A DNA stretch of 64,000 nt from Mucilaginibacter sp. (GCA_030445275.1 JAUCSE010000031.1:62001-126000); one strand, 5' to 3'. Counted from the stretch's first letter, positions 37,205 to 45,911 are shown. The notes: a model not told the origin generated them from the letters alone. A program made the numbers and translations.

Positions 37205-37597
37205 ATGGAAGATCATAAAAAACTAATAAAAGAGATATTTAAAAACATTTTTGAAACACCCAGCTTTGACGAGGCCATTGTCAGAAAGTACTTCAGTACT
37301 GATTATATACAACATGTGGATGGCAAAACTTTAGGCTTTGATCATTTTATAAAACATGTTGAAGTAGTAAAAGATGCCATGCAAAGCATGTCAATTAATT
37401 TTAAAACCCTGGTACAGGAAAACGACACTGTTTTTACCAATCACATTGTTACCGGAACAACTAAAGAAGGCCGTACAGGCGATGTACAGGTTATTGGTGA
37501 GTTCCGTATCCGGAATGGACAGGTTATTTACTGCGATGAGTTAACCCACCAACTCAGCGGCGATCCAAAGGACCGCGATCTGGGTTCGCGCGTTTAA
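37205..37597 (+). CDS. NTF2-like (SnoaL-type) protein
   Basis: The start at 37205 (MEDHKKLIKEIF) is preferred; the frame runs 14 codons further upstream. The 130-residue product has the SnoaL/NTF2 pattern: a long N-terminal helix, YFSTDYIQHVDGKTLGFDHFIKHVE, then strands with VTGTTKEGRTGDVQVIGEFRIRNGQV. Such cone-shaped folds are enzymes (isomerase or cyclase) or binding proteins; no role is assigned. It is followed after 10 bases by the FAD-binding reductase, suggesting a shared transcript. Confidence 0.85.
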   Translation: MEDHKKLIKEIFKNIFETPSFDEAIVRKYFSTDYIQHVDGKTLGFDHFIKHVEVVKDAMQSMSINFKTLVQENDTVFTNHIVTGTTKEGRTGDVQVIGEFRIRNGQVIYCDELTHQLSGDPKDRDLGSRV

Positions 37598-37607
37598 AAT
37601 TTACATT

Positions 37608-38300
37608 ATGAATAAACTAAAGCAAAAAGCCCTCGCCTTCTTAGAGCGGGCTACTGCCAAAGCCGGATATATACTGGATGTTAAATCCTGGGAACTTACC
37701 ACCATTTTTGAGATCGATATACAGTTGCCCGGTATAACTATGCAAAGCTGGCAAACGGTACAGCACATGAAAATAAAGGTGGCCGATATGACCTATCGCG
37801 ACTATAGCCCGGCTATATGGGACAGCAGTACTAACACCTGTAAATTATTTATTGATGCTGGTCATACGGGCGCGGGCAGTAATTGGGTTAGGCAACTCCG
37901 TAAAGGTGATGCTTTTACCTATATAGGTATTGGCCCAACCCCACATAAACCTATACAGGCAGGTGAAATGTTTTGTTTAGGCGATGCTTCATCTATCGGG
38001 CATTTCCTGGCGCTGGAACAGCTGACAAAAAACAGTGGCGATTTTTCGGGCGTCATCGCTTTAAACAATATACAACAGCAACTGGAATTTGAACGCTACC
38101 TGAGTACCAATCTGGAAACTGTTGTATCAAAAAAGGAAAACTTAAGTAGTTCGCTGGCCATGGAAATATCCCAACGACGGTTAACGGACGAAACCATTTT
38201 TATAGCCGGCAACATACCCGCCGTAACACAACTCCGAAAACAGATCAAACAACAACCCCAATTTACAGGAGCTATCAAGGCTCAGGGCTTTTGGTCATGA
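37608..38300 (+). CDS. siderophore-interacting FAD-binding protein
   Basis: A 230-residue protein of the SIP (ViuB/YqjH-like) ferric-siderophore reductase family. The FAD-binding motif is RDYSP at 64-68 in a six-stranded barrel. A C-terminal NAD(P)H-binding half has FCLGDASSIGHFLALEQL and FIAGNIPAVTQLRKQI. It may reduce ferric chelates, but no siderophore gene is nearby and the AraC/NTF2-like context is more like a redox or detoxification unit. It ends in a hairpin shared with the DeoR regulator on the other strand. Confidence 0.85.
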   Translation: MNKLKQKALAFLERATAKAGYILDVKSWELTTIFEIDIQLPGITMQSWQTVQHMKIKVADMTYRDYSPAIWDSSTNTCKLFIDAGHTGAGSNWVRQLRKGDAFTYIGIGPTPHKPIQAGEMFCLGDASSIGHFLALEQLTKNSGDFSGVIALNNIQQQLEFERYLSTNLETVVSKKENLSSSLAMEISQRRLTDETIFIAGNIPAVTQLRKQIKQQPQFTGAIKAQGFWS

Positions 38301-38312
38301 TATTAGAAGTAA

Positions 38313-38339
38313 AAGCCTTCAGCATTTAGCTGGAGGCTT
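38313..38339. terminator. bidirectional terminator between SIP and DeoR genes
   Basis: AAGCCTTCAGC and GCTGGAGGCTT pair with one wobble position around ATTTA. It lies 12 bases after the SIP stop and about 18 bases past the DeoR stop on the opposite strand. Confidence 0.75.
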
Positions 38340-38356
38340 ATCTAAATAACAAAGAA

Positions 38357-39106
38357 CTATTTGATCAGTATCCCCGCGTGTTTAAATCCATCCAGATCAG
38401 CAGTTGATGGATCCTTTTCAGTGATCAGTGCGTCAATAGCATTGGCAGCACATACATAATACGGATCCGATACACCTATTTTATCGTAGGTAGATAAGGC
38501 AATAATGTATTTTGATGTTTCGATCATAGCCCTGTCAAGCAGGCTTTCTTCATGGTCAGCACCTGTTATCCCCAATTTCAAATCAATGCTGCAAATGCCA
38601 AACAAGCATATATCGGCCCTGAAATTACGGATGGCCTCAATGGTTTCATAACCACCTGTAGAAAAACCATGTTTATTCAACTGCCCTCCAATAAAAAAAA
38701 CATCAACATTGGGGTAATCTTCTAAAATGGATACGATAGGAAAACTATTGGTTACAACGGTTAAAGTGATGTCTTTAGGCAAAGCATAAATTGCAGCTGT
38801 AGTAGTGGTTCCGGCACCAACCAGAATAACCTGGCCTGGTTTAATAAACTCCAAAACCTTTTGAGCAATTGCTTTTTTATGGTGGGTATCAATATGCTGA
38901 CGCTCCTTAAAATGCGGATGCACAGGCGAACCAATAATTGCCCCGCCACGAACGGCTTTCAGCAGGCCCTTATCTGATAACTCTTTGATGTCTCTCCTTA
39001 CCGTATCTGTTGATACATTAAGGAGTTGGCTCAGGTCATCCAATACTACCTTATTGTCTTTTGCAATCTGTTCAACTATTTTCTGAAGTCGCTCCGCTTT
39101 TAGCAT
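38357..39106 (-). CDS. DeoR-family transcriptional regulator
   Basis: Start at 39106 (MLKAERLQKIVEQIAK) gives 249 residues; the frame extends 14 codons upstream into the operator region. A winged helix at about 5-60 has LSQLLNVSTDTVRRDIKELSDKGLLKAVRGGA, and the C-terminal sugar-phosphate-binding domain has VLVGAGTTTTAAIYALP and DICLFGICSIDLKLGITGADHEE. Members sense sugar or nucleoside phosphates. The gene is divergent from a deoxynucleotidase, with TTGCAA boxes between, so a nucleotide- or sugar-phosphate-derived signal is likely. Confidence 0.93.
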   Translation of the reverse strand: MLKAERLQKIVEQIAKDNKVVLDDLSQLLNVSTDTVRRDIKELSDKGLLKAVRGGAIIGSPVHPHFKERQHIDTHHKKAIAQKVLEFIKPGQVILVGAGTTTTAAIYALPKDITLTVVTNSFPIVSILEDYPNVDVFFIGGQLNKHGFSTGGYETIEAIRNFRADICLFGICSIDLKLGITGADHEESLLDRAMIETSKYIIALSTYDKIGVSDPYYVCAANAIDALITEKDPSTADLDGFKHAGILIK

Positions 39107-39132
39107 AAAACAAATATAGGAATAAATTACAA

Positions 39133-39200
39133 TTGCAATTATTTGCAATTAGTTAACATTAAACTTGCAAATAATTGATGTATATTGCATAATATTGCAA
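39133..39200. promoter_or_regulatory. array of five TTGCAA-type boxes
   Basis: TTGCAA occurs at 39133, 39143, 39165 and 39195, with TTGCAT at 39185. The steps are 10, 22, 20 and 10 bases, close to whole turns of the helix, so all boxes face one side. The array fills the gap between the divergent DeoR regulator and the nucleotidase and is the probable operator of the regulator. Confidence 0.6.
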
Positions 39201-39201
39201 T

Positions 39202-39759
39202 ATGAAAACATTGAAAAAAATCGCGGTAGATATGGACGGTGTTCTGGCAGATACCGATTCGCATTATTTAACCTGGTATTATAATGCTTATGGTGTTCAA
39301 ATACCTTATGAGCAAATAGTCGGAAAACCTGAAGGAGAAGGTTTCCCCGAAGAAGGTTCCATCCGGAAATTTTTATACACCCCGGGTTTTTTCCGCACGC
39401 TGCCGGTAATGCCCGGAGCAGTTGAGGCCATAACAGAACTGATGAAAGATTTTGAGATTTACATTGTATCGGCGGCTATGGAATTTCCGTTATCATTACC
39501 TGAAAAGTACGAATGGCTAAAGGAACACTTCCCGTTTATACCATGGACAAACATTGTTTTTTGCGGCGATAAAAGCTTAATTAATGCCGATTATATGATT
39601 GATGACCACCCTAAGAATTTAGATAAGTTTCAAGGTGTAACAATTATGTTTAATGCTGCTCATAATGTAAACATAGCGCATCACCAAAGGGTAAAATCAT
39701 GGACAGAGGTTTTGGCCATGTTAAAAACTGAAAACAGCCTGGTGGGCGAAGAAAAATAA
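39202..39759 (+). CDS. 5'(3')-deoxyribonucleotidase family protein
   Basis: A 185-residue HAD-superfamily hydrolase. The nucleophile motif is DMDGVLAD (D10 and D12). The middle motif is YIVSAAMEFPLSLPEKYEWL, and the last is FCGDKSLINADYMIDDHPKNL. These match the NT5C-type dephosphorylases of deoxynucleoside monophosphates. It starts only two bases after the last TTGCAA box, so a repressor bound there would block transcription or translation. A perfect terminator follows. Confidence 0.9.
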   Translation: MKTLKKIAVDMDGVLADTDSHYLTWYYNAYGVQIPYEQIVGKPEGEGFPEEGSIRKFLYTPGFFRTLPVMPGAVEAITELMKDFEIYIVSAAMEFPLSLPEKYEWLKEHFPFIPWTNIVFCGDKSLINADYMIDDHPKNLDKFQGVTIMFNAAHNVNIAHHQRVKSWTEVLAMLKTENSLVGEEK

Positions 39760-39795
39760 AACCTGAATAATATCGATCAACTTTCTTTAATCTCA

Positions 39796-39832
39796 AAAAA
39801 GCCTGCTTTACGAATTGTAAAGCAGGCTTTTT
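39796..39832 (+). terminator. terminator of the deoxyribonucleotidase gene
   Basis: Perfect 16-base arms AAAAAGCCTGCTTTAC and GTAAAGCAGGCTTTTT with a 5-base loop; U-runs on both strands. It also serves the Dabb gene that ends at 39868 on the minus strand. Confidence 0.9.
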
Positions 39833-39867
39833 ATTTGAGGCGTTTAAATTTTAAAGAAATATCCGCC

Positions 39868-40164
39868 TTACTCAGCGTCGTAAATAACAACCTTTTCAAA
39901 TAAAATCCTGAACTCATCTAAAAAGGCTTTATGCAGTGGGTGCACCTGGTAAACATCATGAGCGGCAAGGTTCTCAAAAATCAGGATCAGGCTAAAGGTA
40001 TAAGTTGTATCTACAACAGAGCGCTCAATAGGAGCAGGTGAACCTATGTAGAATGTTTTAACAACTTCAATGTTTTCTAAACTTTGCAGGCCTTTGCGAA
40101 AGGTCTGTTTCTGATCGGCAGTAGTATCGGCTTTTAGCCAAAACAAAACGTGGTGTGCTATCAT
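39868..40164 (-). CDS. Dabb (stress-responsive alpha/beta barrel) protein
   Basis: Start at 40164 (MIAHHVLFWLKADT) gives 98 residues; 24 upstream codons in the frame are not conserved-looking. The family pattern begins HHVLFWLK and ends with HPLHKAFLDEF, the small dimeric barrel seen in stress proteins and some cyclases. No catalytic role is assigned. It is alone, on the strand opposite the nucleotidase, and shares its terminator. Confidence 0.85.
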   Translation of the reverse strand: MIAHHVLFWLKADTTADQKQTFRKGLQSLENIEVVKTFYIGSPAPIERSVVDTTYTFSLILIFENLAAHDVYQVHPLHKAFLDEFRILFEKVVIYDAE

Positions 40165-40348
40165 TTTTATTTTTCGGCAAATGTAATAAATAGCATCTTG
40201 AAGAGGGGGAGTACTCTGCATTTTTAGGAGATACAAAGCGACTAAATGTGCTAATCATTTGCCAGCCCGTTAAATATATCATCTCATCGGTTGAAAAAAG
40301 TTGACGCTATGTTTCCAAATGGAAAACTTTAAGTTTTAAAAATCAATT

Positions 40349-41053
40349 ATGGAACCTATACAATTGCTGGCATTAATGATCCTGGGCGGATCATTGAACC
40401 TGATCCCTAAAAATGCTAATTACGCTTTCATATTAGCCAGGGCCTTCTTTTTTCTTTCCTGCTTTGCGATGTTGAACTATTTGGTTTTGTATTTTTCGGG
40501 CATTCACGAACAACAGGTGCTTGCCATTTTAACTGATATTGCCAAATACGGATCTTTGATATGGAGGGTTTTGCTTGGTTATTTTGTTGTATTCATATCG
40601 CGCCAGGAATTCATGGATCTATACACTACGGGACATCCGGATAGTAGAAACATCTTTTTAAATGCCTTGCATGGATTGTCAGTATTGATAGGATGCATTT
40701 TTATAATTGCCACGATCGGTAAATATCAGAACCTTAAAGAAATGAGTGCCTTTTTTAAATCTTCGGGCTACACCATCTGGTTTTTATATTTTATTATGAC
40801 CGCTGAAACCGCTGGTGGAATAGGCATATTGCTTCAACCATATCTAAAAATAGGGCCATGGGCAGCTATCGGATTACTCCTGATCATGATTGGCGCTATT
40901 TATACTCATTGGCATAATTACGATCCTTTTTCAGATTCTTATGCCGCCGTGGCTCAAATGTTTAATCTGTTCATATTGATCTTTCTTTATTACAAGGAAA
41001 AGCAGTTTCACCGGGTAAAACATCCGGAACAGGTTTTATCAGTCGATCTATGA
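40349..41053 (+). CDS. multi-pass membrane protein, DoxX-like C-terminal half
   Basis: A 234-residue protein with about six to seven helices. The C-terminal half, from FLYFIMTAETAGGIGILLQ to FILIFLYYKEK, resembles DoxX-family membrane proteins, including the THWHNYDPFSDS loop. The N-terminal half (MILGGSLNLIPKNANYAF onward) is less clear. Function is unknown; DoxX proteins have been tied to oxidative-stress handling. It is a single gene. Confidence 0.7.
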   Translation: MEPIQLLALMILGGSLNLIPKNANYAFILARAFFFLSCFAMLNYLVLYFSGIHEQQVLAILTDIAKYGSLIWRVLLGYFVVFISRQEFMDLYTTGHPDSRNIFLNALHGLSVLIGCIFIIATIGKYQNLKEMSAFFKSSGYTIWFLYFIMTAETAGGIGILLQPYLKIGPWAAIGLLLIMIGAIYTHWHNYDPFSDSYAAVAQMFNLFILIFLYYKEKQFHRVKHPEQVLSVDL

Positions 41054-41154
41054 TCTGCCGGACTTATTATTTAACGATTCCTGAAGATTATTTAACCTCA
41101 ATTTAAGGTAAAATCCAAACAGATAAACCAACTTTGCAGCTATAATTAAAAATT

Positions 41155-42057
41155 ATGCAAAGAAGATCGGCGCTTAAAAATATTGGGGGATTACTTTTGG
41201 TTCCATCCTTAGGTTTTGCAAATACCTCAACCAAAAAACAACCTGTTTTAAGAATAGCTCATTTAACTGATATACATCTTAAAAATGAGTTTGATGCCCC
41301 GGCCCGGTTTACAAAATGCTTGCATCATGTGCAGCAACAAACGCCAAAAGTTGATCTGATATTAAACGGTGGCGATGTGGTTTTTGATATGAATAAAGAA
41401 AACATCAGCACCATAAACGACCAGTGGCAACTTACCCGGTCATTAATGAAAGCAGAGTGTAGCTTGCCGGTTCATTACTGTTTGGGCAACCATGATATTT
41501 GGTGGAATGAGAACGATAAAGGACAAGCCCTATATGGTAAACAATACTCCATGGACAAGCTAGGCCTTGTTAAACCTTATTATAGTTTTACTAAAGGTGG
41601 ATGGAAATTCATTATACTGGATAGTGTTCATCTTGATATTGATAATACCTGGTACATAGGCAAATTAGGCGATGAGCAATTTGCCTGGCTTGAGCAGGAA
41701 CTGAAAACCACCGACCCCATAATGCCAGTACTAATCATGTCGCACATTCCTATTTTAACGGTTACCAATCTGATAGAGGATGATACGGTTAATAAATGGG
41801 TAATGCTTGGCGGCGATATGCATACCGATAATGCCAAAATAATAAGCTTGTTTTACAAACACCCCAATGTTAAACTATGCCTAAGCGGCCACATCCATCT
41901 GCGCGATAAGGTAATTTACAACCATGTTACCTATATATGTAATGGCGCTGTTTGCGGAGCCTGGTGGAATGGTAACAAGCGGGAAACTGCACCAGGCTAC
42001 GGTCTCATTGACCTTTATGCTGATGGCAGTTTTACGGAGGATTATATTAATTATTAA
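41155..42057 (+). CDS. calcineurin-like metallophosphoesterase, probably exported
   Basis: A 300-residue protein starting MQRRSALKNIGGLLLVPSLGFA, a twin-arginine-like signal. Metal ligands are visible in order: D39 and H41 (LTDIHLK), D74 (NGGDVVF), N112 and H113 (GNHD), SHIPIL, and SGHIHLRD. These fit the binuclear phosphoesterase family (MPP superfamily). The substrate is unknown; an export signal suggests a periplasmic phosphomonoester or diester. It ends 11 bases from the convergent MocR gene. Confidence 0.9.
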   Translation: MQRRSALKNIGGLLLVPSLGFANTSTKKQPVLRIAHLTDIHLKNEFDAPARFTKCLHHVQQQTPKVDLILNGGDVVFDMNKENISTINDQWQLTRSLMKAECSLPVHYCLGNHDIWWNENDKGQALYGKQYSMDKLGLVKPYYSFTKGGWKFIILDSVHLDIDNTWYIGKLGDEQFAWLEQELKTTDPIMPVLIMSHIPILTVTNLIEDDTVNKWVMLGGDMHTDNAKIISLFYKHPNVKLCLSGHIHLRDKVIYNHVTYICNGAVCGAWWNGNKRETAPGYGLIDLYADGSFTEDYINY

Positions 42058-42068
42058 AGGCCTTTTAA

Positions 42069-43553
42069 CTATACCAACTTTTTTATCGCGTTGGCTAATA
42101 TACCAACTGCACTTTCCAGTTCCTTGGGATTTAAAGATGCAAAGCCTAACCGTACAAATTGATTAGGTTGCAAATTCTTATAAAAATAGTCTTTCCCATT
42201 GTTTACGGTCAGGCCCATGGTTAAGGCTTTTTGCGATACGTCAAATGCAGTAAGACCATTCAAATATTTTATCCAAACGGCAAAACCCCCGTCAGGGATT
42301 TTAAAATTGATATGCTCGCCCAACTGCTCCTGTAATAGTCGGCAAAGAATGTCGCGCCTTTCGTGATATATTTTATTGGCTTTTTTCAGATGTCTGCCTA
42401 TATCTCCATTTTTTAACAGGTTGGCCATGGCCTCCTCCAAAAGCTGCTCACCCTGCCTGTCAATCATCTTGCGTAAGCGCATGGCCTGCACAATAAGATT
42501 AGGTGGAGATACCATAAAACCAATACGGATGCCGGGTGCTATCGTTTTACAAAACGAGCCAATATAAATGATACTGCCATAATAATCAGCGCTGGCCAGG
42601 GGCAATATCGGACTGCTGGAATAATGAAAATCATAGTCATAATCATCCTCGATAATAGCGAAACTATACCTGTGGGCAAGTTCAAGCAATTGCATACGCC
42701 GCTCAGAACTTAAAGTTACTGTAGTAGGCCGATGATGATGCGGAATTACATATACCAACCGTACTTTTTTCTTTTTACAAATAGCCTCTATCGCATCCAG
42801 ATCAATGCCACACTCATCAACTGGTACTAACTCCAAACTGGCACCCACCTGTTCAAACACCTGGTTTGCGGCAGGGTATCCAGGATCGGCGACAATTACG
42901 GTATCATTCCTTGAAATTAACAGCTGGGCAATAAGATATATTGCCATTTGTGCACCTTTGGCAATTAAAATGTGCTCAGGATCTATTTGTAATCCGCGTG
43001 TTTCGCCTAAAAAGCGCGCCAATTCTATCCGTAAATTCTCAGATCCATGTTCAGGCCCATACATTAAATATTTGGAGGTGAAATGATAATTGGCAAACCG
43101 ACGGTATTCTCTCACCATGAGCTCAACCGGGGCCAGGCGTGTATCCGGAAAACCATCATTAAAGATCAGGTTTGTATCATTGGCAGGCTTAAACAAGTCA
43201 GGAAAAGGTATTTTATTTTCATCAACCTCAAAATAAGTTTTTGAAGCAAAGCAGCTTTTTTCGATAGTGCCTTGTAAGAGCCGGGGTGTAATATCGGGGA
43301 GATTTTTAGCTACATAAATGCCCTTGCGCGGGTAAACATCAACCCAGCTTTGCGCATACAATTCGTCATAGGCGGCAACCACGGTTTGCCGGTGTATAGC
43401 CAGTTTACCGGCCAATATCCGACTGGCAGGCAAGGCAGAACCAGGCTTTAAAGTGCCCTGACGGATAAGATTGATGATACCATTAGCTATTTGAAGATAC
43501 ACCGGTACCTGGACCGTTTTATCAATATGTATCCAATTTTCGGTTAAAAGCAT
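42069..43553 (-). CDS. MocR/PdxR-family PLP-binding transcriptional regulator
   Basis: A 494-residue fusion: a GntR-type winged helix at about 10-90 (PGSALPASRILAGKLAIHRQTVVAAYDEL) joined to an aminotransferase-fold domain. The pyridoxal-phosphate lysine lies in SFCKTIAPGIRIGF near residue 336; YVIPHHHRPTTVTLS and IIEDDYDYDF mark the active-site region. In the family, PLP or a PLP-bound amino compound acts as the inducer. It is divergent from the DoxX and EamA transporter genes, its likely targets, and GGAC-containing sites lie between. It ends convergently with the phosphoesterase. Confidence 0.95.
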   Translation of the reverse strand: MLLTENWIHIDKTVQVPVYLQIANGIINLIRQGTLKPGSALPASRILAGKLAIHRQTVVAAYDELYAQSWVDVYPRKGIYVAKNLPDITPRLLQGTIEKSCFASKTYFEVDENKIPFPDLFKPANDTNLIFNDGFPDTRLAPVELMVREYRRFANYHFTSKYLMYGPEHGSENLRIELARFLGETRGLQIDPEHILIAKGAQMAIYLIAQLLISRNDTVIVADPGYPAANQVFEQVGASLELVPVDECGIDLDAIEAICKKKKVRLVYVIPHHHRPTTVTLSSERRMQLLELAHRYSFAIIEDDYDYDFHYSSSPILPLASADYYGSIIYIGSFCKTIAPGIRIGFMVSPPNLIVQAMRLRKMIDRQGEQLLEEAMANLLKNGDIGRHLKKANKIYHERRDILCRLLQEQLGEHINFKIPDGGFAVWIKYLNGLTAFDVSQKALTMGLTVNNGKDYFYKNLQPNQFVRLGFASLNPKELESAVGILANAIKKLV

Positions 43554-43564
43554 ACTGGACCAGT
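43554..43564. promoter_or_regulatory. palindrome ACTGGACCAGT at the MocR start
   Basis: An 11-base palindrome abutting the start codon of the MocR gene. The core TGGAC repeats at 43679-43686 (ACTGGACC) and 43704-43723, making it a candidate autoregulatory operator. Confidence 0.45.
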
Positions 43565-43703
43565 TAGCACATTGTTTCTGAAGTATAAATATAGGCCAAT
43601 TAATTGAAGATATACAGGAGTAACGACTATCTTAAAGTAAACCGATCTTATATCCCTACCCGAACAAATACAGCTTTCACTGGACCCTCCAACTTGTTAT
43701 TTG

Positions 43704-43723
43704 TGGACTATTTAAACAGTCCA
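43704..43723. promoter_or_regulatory. near-palindrome TGGACTATTTAAACAGTCCA
   Basis: A 20-base symmetrical site, 18 of 20 positions self-complementary, 44 bases before the DoxX start. Its left half GTGGACTA resembles the PdxR motif of Corynebacterium as I recall it. It is the best candidate for MocR binding to the DoxX-EamA promoter. Confidence 0.5.
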
Positions 43724-43767
43724 ATATTGCTTTATCTTTAGGTATTATTTATTAAAACACTCACGTT

Positions 43768-44295
43768 ATGCAACTTAATCAGAATTTCAAACTACCCTCA
43801 CTATACCTCCGTGTAGCTATTGGCTCAGCCTATTTGTGGGAGGTTGCCGATCGTTTAGGGATATTGGGAGCCAACGGTAAGCCACATGTTGGCTGGGGCG
43901 ATTGGAAGCATTTTATAACCTATGCCAGCCAGGTGATGAGTTTTTTACCGGCATCATTGATCCCTGCATTTGCAACCTTAGCCACTCTTGGCGAAGCCAT
44001 TTTCGGATTTTTGATCCTGATTGGTCTGTTTACCCGTATGGCAGCTATTGGCAGCAGTGTTTTGGCTTTTTGTTTTGCCATAGCCATGGCCCTATCATTT
44101 GGTATTGAATCACCACTGGGTTATTCCGTTTTTACTCTGAGCGCTGCCAGCTTGCTATTGGCAACATTGCCGGCCTATTCCTGGAGTATCGACTCCCTTT
44201 TATCGAACAGAAAAATTAACAAGCACCTTAATATTTACCAGGATCAGAACAGTATAAAAAACAAACTTCCATTTTTACCCGCAAAAACCAATTAA
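43768..44295 (+). CDS. DoxX-family membrane protein
   Basis: A 175-residue protein with four helices. SLYLRVAIGSAYLWEVADRLG, the central ATLATLGEAIFGFLILIGLFTRMAAIGSS and the third-helix AFCFAIAMALSFGIE match the DoxX family, proteins tied to membrane redox or transport. Two bases separate it from the EamA transporter gene, so the two are one transcription unit controlled by the divergent MocR regulator. Confidence 0.88.
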   Translation: MQLNQNFKLPSLYLRVAIGSAYLWEVADRLGILGANGKPHVGWGDWKHFITYASQVMSFLPASLIPAFATLATLGEAIFGFLILIGLFTRMAAIGSSVLAFCFAIAMALSFGIESPLGYSVFTLSAASLLLATLPAYSWSIDSLLSNRKINKHLNIYQDQNSIKNKLPFLPAKTN

Positions 44296-44297
44296 TC

Positions 44298-45296
44298 ATG
44301 GAAACTGCATCATCAAAATCAAATAATCCTTCACCCATTTTTGTAGTAATTGCATTTGCTATAGTATATGTAGTATGGGGTTCAACTTATTTCTTTATTC
44401 AAATGGCGGTACATGGCTTTCCGCCAATGTTGATGGGAGCTTTACGCTTTTTTACTGCAGGTATACTCTTATTAATGTGGTGCCGCATAAAAGGCGATAA
44501 ATTGTGGATTAAAAAAGATATCGTCACCTCGGGCATCAGCGGTTTATTGATGCTTTTTGTGGCCACCGGCATTGTGATCTGGGCCGAGCGTACCTTACCC
44601 AGTGCTATGGTAGCCATCCTGGTATCTGCCAACCCAATTTGGTTTGTGATACTAGATAAGGTAAACTGGAAAGTTAATTTTAAAAGTAAGACAACTGTTG
44701 CCGGACTTGTACTTGGATTCGCAGGCGTGGTCATGCTGTTTGGCGAGGCCATCAGCAAATCACTTTCAGGCGCTATCAGTCATGCTCAGCTAACCGGTTT
44801 GATACTATTACTGGCTGGCCCTATTGCTTGGTCGGCAGGTTCCTTATATTCCAAAAAACGTGGTAGCGATGCTCCTGCACGGGTTAATACCTCATGGCAG
44901 ATGATTATTGCCGGCCTGGCATTTATACCTGCTGCATTGTTTAACCATGAGTTTCAGTCATTTCATTTTGCTCAAGTGCCGTTACAATCATGGCTGGCGA
45001 TTAGTTACTTGATCACATTTGGGTCTATTGGAGCCTACAGCGCTTATGTTTGGCTGTTAAAAGTGCGCCCTGCTACGCAGGTAAGTACACACTCCTATGT
45101 AAATCCGGTTATCGCGGTGTTGCTGGGAACCCTGTTTGCTCATGAAAATATCTCCGGATTACAAATATTCGGCCTGGTGATCATATTGCTAAGTGTGTTG
45201 CTTGTTAATATGACCAAATATAGTAAGCTATCGCTCAGATTACCACAATGGGGTAATAAGCATAAAATCAATGACGTTGCAGAGTGTTGTGCATAA
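44298..45296 (+). CDS. EamA-family drug/metabolite transporter
   Basis: A 332-residue DMT-superfamily exporter with ten helices in two EamA repeats: AIVYVVWGSTYFFIQMAVHGFPPML at the first, and GPIAWSAGSLYSKKRG at the second. The STHSYVNPVIAVLLGTLFAHE motif is characteristic. Such pumps often export amino acids or metabolites; the link to a PLP-dependent MocR regulator points to an amino acid or PLP-related compound. It follows DoxX by 2 bases and ends in a terminator shared with the VOC gene. Confidence 0.9.
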   Translation: METASSKSNNPSPIFVVIAFAIVYVVWGSTYFFIQMAVHGFPPMLMGALRFFTAGILLLMWCRIKGDKLWIKKDIVTSGISGLLMLFVATGIVIWAERTLPSAMVAILVSANPIWFVILDKVNWKVNFKSKTTVAGLVLGFAGVVMLFGEAISKSLSGAISHAQLTGLILLLAGPIAWSAGSLYSKKRGSDAPARVNTSWQMIIAGLAFIPAALFNHEFQSFHFAQVPLQSWLAISYLITFGSIGAYSAYVWLLKVRPATQVSTHSYVNPVIAVLLGTLFAHENISGLQIFGLVIILLSVLLVNMTKYSKLSLRLPQWGNKHKINDVAECCA

Positions 45297-45318
45297 TAAC
45301 AATACCTGTTTTAATTAC

Positions 45319-45349
45319 GAAAACCCATCCTTAATTAGTATGGGTTTTC
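45319..45349. terminator. terminator shared by EamA and VOC genes
   Basis: Perfect 10-base arms GAAAACCCAT (45319-45328) and ATGGGTTTTC (45340-45349) with an 11-base loop. The right arm is inside the VOC coding region and its stop codon (45335-45337) falls in the loop, so the terminator is compressed into the gene's 3' end. Confidence 0.75.
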
Positions 45350-45748
45350 ATAATTTATAAGCCAGTGTGTACCATATTTATCGACCAGATCACCAAATAT
45401 GGCACCCCAGTAGGTGTCTTCCAAAGGGTGTGTGGCCTCCCCATCGACAGATAGTTTGGCGTAAAACCTTCTTGCTTCTTCCTCGCTGTTACAGCTTAGT
45501 AACAGCGAAACTGAATTCCCTTTTATTAACCCGGTTTCGGGTACCATATCAGACGCTGTAAGTACTAAAGCGCTATTAACCAATGTGGAGTGTACAACAC
45601 AGTTTTCCATACACGGTGGCATAGGCTCAGTATGCGGCAATTCGCCCACTGTTTGAACCATTAACTCACCACCAAGACATGCCTGATAAAATGTCATCGC
45701 CTCGAGGCAATTGCCATTAAATGTTAGGTATGAATTAATATTTGCCAT
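45335..45748 (-). CDS. VOC-family (PhnB-like) protein
   Basis: A 137-residue protein of the glyoxalase/bleomycin-resistance fold, PhnB-like subgroup. The start SYLTFNGNCLEAMTFYQACLGGEL and the end GDLVDKYGTHWLINYENPY are typical. Enzymatic role is unknown; several members are binding proteins or isomerases. The last codons (NPY) double as one arm of the terminator shared with EamA. Confidence 0.88.
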   Translation of the reverse strand: MANINSYLTFNGNCLEAMTFYQACLGGELMVQTVGELPHTEPMPPCMENCVVHSTLVNSALVLTASDMVPETGLIKGNSVSLLLSCNSEEEARRFYAKLSVDGEATHPLEDTYWGAIFGDLVDKYGTHWLINYENPY

Positions 45749-45857
45749 TGTGTTATGCCTTTAGTAATTACAGTTTGACCGACAAAACAAAAATCGATAG
45801 TAAAAAGCAAATTTATAGGGGGATATCACGACAATTGAGGGGGATAAATACGACAAA

Positions 45858-45889
45858 AATGGGAGACGCATGTGATGCATCTCCCATTT
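45858..45889 (-). terminator. terminator of the RND efflux operon
   Basis: AATGGGAGACGCAT and ATGCATCTCCCATT pair with one bulge each around GTG. On the minus strand it is followed by TTTTTG, a standard T-run. It lies about 22 bases past the adaptor stop. Confidence 0.8.
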
Positions 45890-45911
45890 AAATTCCCATT
45901 CCTTCGAACGC

